A DNA stretch of 64,000 nt from positions 682,001-746,000 of the forward strand of contig NC_017034.1 in assembly GCF_000251105.1 (NCBI RefSeq). The letters run 5' to 3'. Shown piece by piece: positions 53,008 through 59,968 of the stretch. Position numbers and translations under genes: made by a program. Source of the stretch: Methanocella conradii HZ254. Lineage in GTDB: Archaea; Halobacteriota; Methanocellia; Methanocellales; Methanocellaceae. The notes under the pieces are model-generated. The model was not told the DNA's origin. It saw only the letters and a list, made by a program, of their open reading frames with translations, and ran no database searches. Within the stretch, counting starts at the first letter, position 1; each line of letters opens with the position of its first letter.

Positions 53008-53404
53008 CTACTCGTGGACCACTACGTCGGACGGGAGTAACGATGGAACGGAGTTCTCCTACTACGACGGATCGTCTAACTGGAACCACTGGATAACCCA
53101 AAATATAAACGCTCCTAACGGGGCTACGCTCACCTGGGGTAACAGGTGGCACAACGGCTACAGTTCGGCAGTATACTATGGATGGCAGTGGAATGCAGGA
53201 TACGCTGGTGGAAGCACATACCACTCCACGGATCCTATCCGACAAGGCGGGGATGACCGTACTAGGGATGCAAGCTTAACTGTCAATTTACCATACGTTG
53301 GGTATACCGACGCGGTCAACGAGAACCACGTATACAGCTTGAACGGTGCGGATTGGTATGGGAATGATTTCCACTACGAGCAGAAGTATACACGGTCATC
53401 GTAA
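52931..53404 (+). CDS. Cassette 7: small secreted protein with W-x-N motif
   Basis: 157 residues from TTG 52931. Signal MKARTIALLVAAVMLVATTG is followed by a mature protein starting YSWTTTSDGSN, with GATLTWGNRWHNG (W-x-N-x-x-x-N) and later VNENHVYSLNG (N-H-x-Y). Tyr, Trp, Asn and Gly make up much of it and there is no Cys. A 15-T run (53433-53447) follows before permease A. Confidence 0.75.
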   Translation: MKARTIALLVAAVMLVATTGIGSALAYSWTTTSDGSNDGTEFSYYDGSSNWNHWITQNINAPNGATLTWGNRWHNGYSSAVYYGWQWNAGYAGGSTYHSTDPIRQGGDDRTRDASLTVNLPYVGYTDAVNENHVYSLNGADWYGNDFHYEQKYTRSS

Positions 53405-53432
53405 AAGGAGCATTAAAGGATAAAAACGTTTA

Positions 53433-53447
53433 TTTTTTTTTTTTTTT
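53433..53447 (+). terminator. 15-base T tract between secreted gene and permease A
   Basis: A run of 15 T follows AAAACGTTTA. Archaeal RNA polymerase stops at T-runs on the coding strand, so this can limit read-through into the permease genes. Confidence 0.5.
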
Positions 53448-53476
53448 GTATAGGCGGATGAATAGGTGGGTGTCGT

Positions 53477-54331
53477 ATGAGTAATACGCTGATCATCGCT
53501 AAAAAAGAGTTCCAGGACCTGGTGAATAGCAAGCTAGTCCTGATAGCGTTAGGGTTATTCATCCTGTTCGCCCTCTTTAATTTACATGACACTATTAATT
53601 TTGATTATGTGGGCGTTAACAAAAATTTGTTCGAACCGTACAGTGTTTTCGAGATAACGCTCAACCATACTTTATACGTTTTGACGTCTTTTGGTCGTTT
53701 TGTTGCCGTCGTCGTCGGCTTTTCCTGTATTGCTGGTGAAAGGCATAATAGTGCCTTAAACGTTCTAACGACCAAGCCCTTGTATCGGGATACTATTATT
53801 AACGGCAAGATCACTGGCGTATTCTACTTTCTCATATGCGTCTATGGAGTAACCGTGTTACTGTATACATCGTCATTTTTATTGCTCTACGGTAATATCC
53901 TGGAATCCAATATCGTAGATTATCTGGCGCGGGTAGTGCTAATCTTAGTGATATCGGTGGTTTATTCTTTGATATATGTTTCCCTCTCGATGTTGATAGC
54001 CCTATTGGTAAAAAGCCAGGCCCTCGCGCTTGTCCTGAGTATGATGGCGATTGTCATCATCGATGACATTAAAACGAGTGGTTTTGCAGGCTATGTCAAA
54101 TTAATCGCTAGCGGATTATTCGGGATGAACCCGGATAACGTTATGATAAATTATCTATCTGCGAGCTGGTTGATTGATATGATATTATTGGATGTTAGGC
54201 CTTTCAGCCCATCGCTCAGCTTAGGCGACATACTTTCCAAAGCCAATGGATATTTTCTTGCGCTGGCCCTTTACTTCATTATTCCCACGATTTTGTCGTA
54301 TATAGTATTCGTGTGGAGGGATGTTAGATGA
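53477..54331 (+). CDS. Cassette 7: ABC-2 type permease A
   Basis: 284 residues with about six helices. N terminus MSNTLIIAKKEFQDLVNSK; loop KPLYRDTIINGKITG. The gene is preceded by GGTGGGTG and overlaps permease B by ATGA. Confidence 0.8.
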   Translation: MSNTLIIAKKEFQDLVNSKLVLIALGLFILFALFNLHDTINFDYVGVNKNLFEPYSVFEITLNHTLYVLTSFGRFVAVVVGFSCIAGERHNSALNVLTTKPLYRDTIINGKITGVFYFLICVYGVTVLLYTSSFLLLYGNILESNIVDYLARVVLILVISVVYSLIYVSLSMLIALLVKSQALALVLSMMAIVIIDDIKTSGFAGYVKLIASGLFGMNPDNVMINYLSASWLIDMILLDVRPFSPSLSLGDILSKANGYFLALALYFIIPTILSYIVFVWRDVR

Positions 54332-55146
54332 GCTTGTTCGGCGAGCCTGAAAGTATATCACGGGTTGCTAGATTAGAGTTTTACAGGGCTTTTTATAATC
54401 CGTTGATAGTTGTGGTCGTTTTTTACTTGTTGTTTATTGCTTTTGTTAATGGTGTGGGCAGTCGTTATTTTTTCCAGTATTTCGAGGGGGAAGCGTTCGA
54501 TGTTGTTACGAGGGTGGGCCTTGACAACGTGTTTTACATAATCTCTATTGTATGCACGATTGCCGCCATGTTCCTCGGAGTCACCTCGATCGTCGGGGAT
54601 CGCAGCGACAATATATTTAAGGTGGTTCTCACTAAGCCGTTGTACATCAGGGATGTTATCATCGGAAAATTCCTGGGCATATGCGCTTTCATCTTAACGC
54701 TCGCCTTCACTACTTTGGCGACGTGCAGTATCATGGAAATGCTCTTTTACGGGCTGCCGGGTTCGATGGGCGAATTCATGCTCAGGTTCGGTTCGCTCGT
54801 ATTATTATTATTTTTTGAGTGTTCTCTCGTTAGCGGGATAGCCATGCTCGTCGGCCTGGTCTTTAAAAATCTGCTGGATTCGGTGGCGGTTACTGTCGCG
54901 CTCTTTTTTATTGACTGGTATGGGGAGGCTCTGACTGGTCGTATGGGACTATTATATACTTTTATTAGCCCATGGCGCTTGTATTTTAACGCTTTTGAGG
55001 GTGACGGCCATTTTTTACTTACTGATACCACTGTTGCATACGCAAGCTGGCTTAATGCCGCTCTTCCTTACATCGGATTAATGCTACTCGAGACTCTCGT
55101 AGTCCTTGCCATTAGTTGTTTGGTATCTATCAGGATGGAGGAATGA
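54328..55146 (+). CDS. Cassette 7: ABC-2 type permease B
   Basis: 272 residues with about six helices. N terminus SRVARLEFYRAFYNPLIVVVV; loop KPLYIRDVIIGKFLG (Ile where others have Arg). Its stop overlaps possible starts of the RCC1 gene. Confidence 0.8.
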   Translation: MSLFGEPESISRVARLEFYRAFYNPLIVVVVFYLLFIAFVNGVGSRYFFQYFEGEAFDVVTRVGLDNVFYIISIVCTIAAMFLGVTSIVGDRSDNIFKVVLTKPLYIRDVIIGKFLGICAFILTLAFTTLATCSIMEMLFYGLPGSMGEFMLRFGSLVLLLFFECSLVSGIAMLVGLVFKNLLDSVAVTVALFFIDWYGEALTGRMGLLYTFISPWRLYFNAFEGDGHFLLTDTTVAYASWLNAALPYIGLMLLETLVVLAISCLVSIRMEE

Positions 55147-55148
55147 TC

Positions 55149-56510
55149 ATGAGCAGGCTAATCATGACGTTATATGGTTTGTTGGTTCTAGCCGTTGTAT
55201 CGGTATTATGCGTGGCTCCTGTCAGCGCTGCCTCGTCAAAGGTCGTTGCGATCGATGCGGGGGGCCACTTGTCGTTAGCGTTGAAGGATGATGGCACGGT
55301 CATGGCGTGGGGCACTATGATGGGATTTCTTCCGAATAGGGGAAAGCCGTTTTTTCAATCGTCCACTCCAGTAGTCGTTAATATTACCGATGTGTCAGCG
55401 GTATCGGCTGGCAACTTTTTTGTTCTTTTCCTAAAGAATGATGGGACGGTGTGGGGGTGGGGCGATAATGAATTTGGTGAGCTGGGTGATGGCACGAATG
55501 AAGAAACCAGCCTGGAGCCGGTTCAAGTTGCAGGGCTACACGATATTATTGCCATATCAACAAGCGGGACTCATTGTCTGGCTTTAAGGCGGGATGGCAC
55601 CGTCTGGGCTTGGGGCTGGAACGTGGCTGGCCAGCTTGGCATTGGTACGACTAGCGAGGGGGAGTATACTCCTGTCCAGGTGCCAGGGCTCTCTGACATA
55701 AAAATAATATCCGCGGGATATCAGTGTTCAATGGCAATAGATAAAGATGGAAGACTATGGGCATGGGGTAGTAATGGTAGGGGCAAGCTGGGGGATGGCA
55801 CGACTATTACGAGATTATATCCCATACAGGTTCCGATCGATGACGTAATAGACGTGGCCGCAAGCGAAGGCGCGCATACCCTGGCTTTGAAAAAGGATGG
55901 CACGGTGTGGGCGTGGGGGTGGAACCAGGAGAATGAGCTAGGATTCGTCTCCGGTTCCAGTGTTAACAGTGTTAAGGAGTGTCATACGCCTGTCATGGTG
56001 AAGGGTGTGGATAGCGTGGTGAGCGTATCGACCACTGATTCTAATTCGATAGCGTTGAGGAGTGATGGCACGGTGTGGATATGGGGTAATGGCCAGCAGG
56101 GCCGTTTGGGTAACGGTGCCCTATACGGTGCTGATAGTGCGACGCCACAGCAGGTGCCCGGCCTGGAAAACGTTGTAGCAATAGCAGGAGGAAGTGCTCA
56201 TATAATGGCGATGACTGGTGATGGCAGCGTCTATGCATGGGGGGACAATCAGGGGGGACAGATAGGGAACGGGGAGTTCCTCTCGTACACCGGGGCGGTG
56301 ACCAGGCCCACACTGGTAATACGAGGGGATGGTACGACCACTACTACTCTTCCGAGCACTCCCGCCACGAGTAGCCTCCCGGAGAGTAGCCAGTCGCCGC
56401 AAAACACTAGCGCCTCATCCAGGATTAACTATTTGGGCGTGGCAGGCATACTTGGCATCATCCTGGTTATCGGTCTTATCATATACATTATCGTAAAGAA
56501 CAAAAAATAG
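55149..56510 (+). CDS. Cassette 7: anchored RCC1-repeat beta-propeller protein
   Basis: 453 residues. ATG 55149 lies 7 bases after GGAGG (55137-55141) and gives signal MSRLIMTLYGLLVLAVVSVL ending V-S-A-A. Seven RCC1 units follow (DDGTVMAWG to GDGSVYAWGDNQGGQIGNG), then a Thr/Ser/Pro linker (about 395-425) and the anchor YLGVAGILGIILVIGLIIYIIVKNKK. Confidence 0.85.
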   Translation: MSRLIMTLYGLLVLAVVSVLCVAPVSAASSKVVAIDAGGHLSLALKDDGTVMAWGTMMGFLPNRGKPFFQSSTPVVVNITDVSAVSAGNFFVLFLKNDGTVWGWGDNEFGELGDGTNEETSLEPVQVAGLHDIIAISTSGTHCLALRRDGTVWAWGWNVAGQLGIGTTSEGEYTPVQVPGLSDIKIISAGYQCSMAIDKDGRLWAWGSNGRGKLGDGTTITRLYPIQVPIDDVIDVAASEGAHTLALKKDGTVWAWGWNQENELGFVSGSSVNSVKECHTPVMVKGVDSVVSVSTTDSNSIALRSDGTVWIWGNGQQGRLGNGALYGADSATPQQVPGLENVVAIAGGSAHIMAMTGDGSVYAWGDNQGGQIGNGEFLSYTGAVTRPTLVIRGDGTTTTTLPSTPATSSLPESSQSPQNTSASSRINYLGVAGILGIILVIGLIIYIIVKNKK

Positions 56511-56549
56511 CATGAAAAAATAGCATGTCTAGTAGAGTGGAGGATTAAA

Positions 56550-57917
56550 ATGAGACTTATTAACCCGACTAAAAAATATGAGCATGATCGAATGGTTGTG
56601 AACGCTATACTGGCTATTGGCGTGTTGCTAACAGTTTTATTTTTATCCGCGCCTCTTGCCATGGCGAATTCTTCTATTAGTGTTAAGGTTGTGGATGATT
56701 CCGGCCCTGTTGGCGGCGCTAGCGTGGCAACCCTCTCGAAGGGCGTATCGGTTACCGCTACCACTGGCTCGGATGGGTATGCGACTTTCGACCTCTCTGC
56801 GGGCGAGGAGTATACTTTCACCGTCTGGAAGGATGGGTATGCGAAGAAGAGCGTGAGGGCGAAGGTTGGCGTTGACAATAATGTTACGATTAGCCTTGAC
56901 AGGCTGTATGGCTTGTCGGGCATCATCGTGGACGCCAGTACCGGCCAGCCTGTGAAGGACGCTAGCATTACAATCACGGACAAGGTTACGGGGGAATATT
57001 ATACTGGTTCCTCGGATTCTGGCGGGGTGTTCACCATAATGGTGCCGGACGGGTACTACAGCGTGCTGGTCAGGGCTAACGGCTACAAGACCATTTCCAG
57101 GGATAACAGTGGGGCGGGGTACCATGTCCTCGACAACTCGTTGTACATTGGCTACCTGCCAGTACCAATGCTAAGTAGTGACACCGGCAACCCTGAGGGA
57201 GTAAGCCTATACTGCGATTTTCCCGGGAAGAGCGTGAAGCCCAACGAGACCGTGACCTTTGACGTTAAGATAACTAATGATGGGGTGGTGGACAGGACTT
57301 ACACGCTCACCGTAAAAGAAGCGCCCAAAAACTGGGACGTGAAATTCTACACTGGTAGTGATATTATTAACAGGGTGTTCGTGGAGCGTGGGGGGAGTAA
57401 GACATTCCAGGTTAAAGCCACTCCACGTGATGCAGGGGTTATAACGATAATGGCCGCTAGCGGAGCGGATAGTTGCTCGTTACAATTATTCGTGGACACG
57501 GGGGGCGCGGACTACAAGCTCGAGCTCTCCTGCTCTGACAACCTGACACTCGAGGCCGGGGCGAGCAAAACCCTCGAAGTACTCGTGAGGAATAATGGCA
57601 GTGGCAGGCTGACCAGCGTGGGCGTAGACGTGGAAGACGTGCCGGACTCGCTCACCGTCGAGCCGCCCACCAGGATCGAGGCGCTAGGGCCGGGCGAAAC
57701 CCACCGGTTCAACCTTAGAATCCAGGCAAAGCCAGACGCAGCCCAGGAAACCAGCACATTAAACCTGAGAGCGACGAGCACTGAGACAAAAACAGGACAA
57801 AAAACCGTTGAAATAAGTATTACTAAGAGCAACACGTGGATAGGCGTAGGACTTGGGATAGCAGTGCTCGCAATGCTCGCCTTCGGACTAATAGTATGGA
57901 AATACGGAAGAAGATAA
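56550..57917 (+). CDS. Anchored surface protein with carboxypeptidase-regulatory-like and NEW3-like domains
   Basis: 455 residues: N-terminal signal/anchor (VVNAILAIGVLLTVLFLSAPLAMA, about 16-40), two carboxypeptidase-regulatory-like beta domains (about 42-115, with D-G-Y-A-T-F-D-L; and 118-175, with G-I-I-V-D-A-S-T-G-Q-P-V-K-D-A), two NEW3-like beta-sandwiches (about 220-315 and 325-405) and a C-terminal helix with RR. NEW3 proteins often accompany ABC-2 exporters in archaea. It follows cassette 7 by 39 bases and is probably its last gene. Confidence 0.8.
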   Translation: MRLINPTKKYEHDRMVVNAILAIGVLLTVLFLSAPLAMANSSISVKVVDDSGPVGGASVATLSKGVSVTATTGSDGYATFDLSAGEEYTFTVWKDGYAKKSVRAKVGVDNNVTISLDRLYGLSGIIVDASTGQPVKDASITITDKVTGEYYTGSSDSGGVFTIMVPDGYYSVLVRANGYKTISRDNSGAGYHVLDNSLYIGYLPVPMLSSDTGNPEGVSLYCDFPGKSVKPNETVTFDVKITNDGVVDRTYTLTVKEAPKNWDVKFYTGSDIINRVFVERGGSKTFQVKATPRDAGVITIMAASGADSCSLQLFVDTGGADYKLELSCSDNLTLEAGASKTLEVLVRNNGSGRLTSVGVDVEDVPDSLTVEPPTRIEALGPGETHRFNLRIQAKPDAAQETSTLNLRATSTETKTGQKTVEISITKSNTWIGVGLGIAVLAMLAFGLIVWKYGRR

Positions 57918-57919
57918 GC

Positions 57920-58390
57920 CTACTCGCCCAGCTTATCCGTTATGCGCCGCATCGTCTCAGCCATCAGCCGCTGGACCTCCAGGCTTGCGTCGCCAGGCTC
58001 CACCCCCTCCATCCTCTTCAACGCCTCTATGTTCCCTATTACCTCCTGGATGATGTCGAGCATCTCCTCTAGCGAGATGAGGCCTGAATAGTAGGCGTAG
58101 AAGAACGTCGTGCCCGACCTGACCACTTTACGCTTGAAGGCGGCCTCCGCCGAGGCCACGTCCTGGCGCCTGTAGGGCTTGTCCATGAAAGGCACCAGTT
58201 CGGGCAAGTGCTCGCCTATCCAGGTCATCTGCGACTTCCCGTCAGCCTTGAAGTCCGCGCATAGCCTCGCCACGACCCACTCCCTCGCAGTCAGATGAGT
58301 CCTCCGCTTCAATGCATCATTAACCTGCTCGTAAGCATCCTTGTTGAACTTCTGGAAGTGTGCGTATTTTTTGGCCTCTTCGGCTGTCAT
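57920..58390 (-). CDS. DUF5806-like archaeal protein
   Basis: 156 residues, starting MTAEEAKKYAHFQKFNKDAYEQVN; ATG 58423 would add 11 residues. The segments LTAREWVVARLCADF, W-I-G-E-H-L-P-E-L-V-P-F-M and FKRKVVRSGTTFFYAYYSG match what I recall of DUF5806, a soluble helical family shared by haloarchaea and methanogens. Function unknown. It lies 4 bases after the end of rnz on the same strand, so the two are an operon. Confidence 0.7.
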   Translation of the reverse strand: MTAEEAKKYAHFQKFNKDAYEQVNDALKRRTHLTAREWVVARLCADFKADGKSQMTWIGEHLPELVPFMDKPYRRQDVASAEAAFKRKVVRSGTTFFYAYYSGLISLEEMLDIIQEVIGNIEALKRMEGVEPGDASLEVQRLMAETMRRITDKLGE

Positions 58391-58427
58391 AATGGAAAGA
58401 CGGGCATTGAAGGCAATAAACATTACC

Positions 58428-59342
58428 CTAGTCCCTTAGGGGTACTTCGATTTCCATGTAGTCTTCGGCGACAATGGCATCCTTGAAGTGTTTCCGGGCG
58501 TCTTCAAGCAAGGGGGTGGCGTCCTCGGAGTAGCGGCTGCTAATATGGGTAAGCGCCAGCTTTTGCACCCCGGCCATGGCCGCGAGCCTGGCCACATCCC
58601 CCGCCGTCGAGTGTAGCGTCTCTGCGGCCTTATCCGCGGCCTCGTCGGCGAATGTGGCCTCGGAGACCCACAGGTCGGCGCCCTCCAGGATAGATAGAAA
58701 GGCGTGCGACGGTACCGTGTCGCCGGTATAGACTATGAGGCGGCCCGGCCTCGGCGGCCCGACCACGTCTGAGCTTTTTACAATCCTGCCATCCACGGCT
58801 ACGTCCTCGCCACGCTGCAGCTTTCCGAACAGCGGTCCCTCGGGCACCCCGAGCTCCAGCGCCCTCGGCTTATTAAACCTCCCCGGCCTCTTATCCTCCC
58901 TTAAAGCGTAGCCAAGGCTCGGCACGCTGTGAAAAGTCCTGAAAGCCTCGATACGATACCCCTTTCGCTCCACGACGTCGCCATGCTTGAGCTCGTGCGC
59001 CACCACGTCAAACCCGGGCTTCAGGTAGCCAAGCGTATTCATGATGTCGCAGTACTCCCTGACAAACCTGGGGCCGTAGATGTGTAACGGCCTGGACCTG
59101 CCCTGGAAGCCCATGGTCTGGATGAGGCCAGGCATGCCCAGAGTGTGGTCGGCGTGGAAGTGGGTTATAAAGATGGAGTCCACGTCCATGAACCCCGTCC
59201 TGGCGCGCATCATCTGCCGCTGCGTGCCTTCCCCGCAGTCGAAGAGCATACGCTCCCCTTCTCTTACGAGCATGAGCGATGGCATGCCCCTGTTGATGCT
59301 CGGTATCGACCCGCCAGTGCCCAGAAAGATGACCTTGAGCAT
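58428..59342 (-). CDS. rnz: Ribonuclease Z
   Basis: 304 residues. It removes the 3' trailer of pre-tRNAs. The metallo-beta-lactamase zinc motif is FITHFHADHTLGMPGL (about 59-74), with further ligands in IVYTGDT and LALTHISSRY. The start MLKVIFLGTGGSIPSINRGMPS and the exosite region GPRFVREY fit tRNase Z. Since archaeal tRNA genes here lack CCA (see tRNA-Lys), the enzyme is needed. Confidence 0.92.
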   Translation of the reverse strand: MLKVIFLGTGGSIPSINRGMPSLMLVREGERMLFDCGEGTQRQMMRARTGFMDVDSIFITHFHADHTLGMPGLIQTMGFQGRSRPLHIYGPRFVREYCDIMNTLGYLKPGFDVVAHELKHGDVVERKGYRIEAFRTFHSVPSLGYALREDKRPGRFNKPRALELGVPEGPLFGKLQRGEDVAVDGRIVKSSDVVGPPRPGRLIVYTGDTVPSHAFLSILEGADLWVSEATFADEAADKAAETLHSTAGDVARLAAMAGVQKLALTHISSRYSEDATPLLEDARKHFKDAIVAEDYMEIEVPLRD

Positions 59343-59393
59343 AAGACCCGCTTATAATATGCGTCTGGTATAATTAAAATATGGCCCCCCTGG

Positions 59394-59924
59394 TCATGGC
59401 CTTTTCCGGGAAAATGCTACTATAAGGATCGCCATTAATGCGATGAGCGCCCCAAGGCCCGGGCTGCGGGTGGTGGCATGCGGCAAGGGAGAAGAGACCT
59501 CGACGGGGACGTAAGTATAGTAGGTCTTGGGCGTCGGCAGAGGCGTGGCAAGCGCCGTGACGTTGATATACGCGGGGATCACGATATTAGCCGTCGCAGT
59601 GCCACCGATAAGGCTCACTTCCGTATAGTACCAATAGTCTCCCCATGCAGCCGTGACGTTATACCTGCCTGCGGGGACGTGGGTAAAAGTATAGGCCCCG
59701 GGCAGCGTGGAAGAGAAATTAGAGGTATATTGCGGGTTATTAGGGACTGCCGCGAAGACGGGCGTCCCGTCCACGATGGCCCAGAGCGTGACCACGGCGT
59801 CGGGCACTGCGGCGTTGTTGGCGGAGGTGACGACGCCCGATATGGAGCCGTACTCCTCCGCTAATGCAGGGGCTGCCGCGATAAAAATGAGCAGGAGCGC
59901 TACCAGAACGCAAGTAAACCTCAT
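59394..59924 (-). CDS. Surface protein with carboxypeptidase-regulatory-like domain and PGF-CTERM-like tail
   Basis: 176 residues. Signal peptide MRFTCVLVALLLIFIAAAPALA, one carboxypeptidase-regulatory-like beta domain (ISGVVTSANNAAVPDAVVTLW..., PAGRYNVTAAWGDYWYY), a Thr/Pro linker, and the tail RSPGLGALIALMAILIVAFSRKRP. That tail resembles the archaeal PGF-CTERM sorting signal, with L for F, so the protein may be processed and lipid-linked by archaeosortase. TATA-like sequence lies directly upstream (59931-59955). Confidence 0.75.
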   Translation of the reverse strand: MRFTCVLVALLLIFIAAAPALAEEYGSISGVVTSANNAAVPDAVVTLWAIVDGTPVFAAVPNNPQYTSNFSSTLPGAYTFTHVPAGRYNVTAAWGDYWYYTEVSLIGGTATANIVIPAYINVTALATPLPTPKTYYTYVPVEVSSPLPHATTRSPGLGALIALMAILIVAFSRKRP

Positions 59925-59968
59925 CAAAATAATATATAAATATATCTATATATAAAATCCCCTCCCGC

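Noticed and set aside
30860..57917. Whole locus as an integrated virus or transposon
   Set aside because: No integrase, transposase, capsid gene or terminal repeats were seen, and genes belong to one membrane system.
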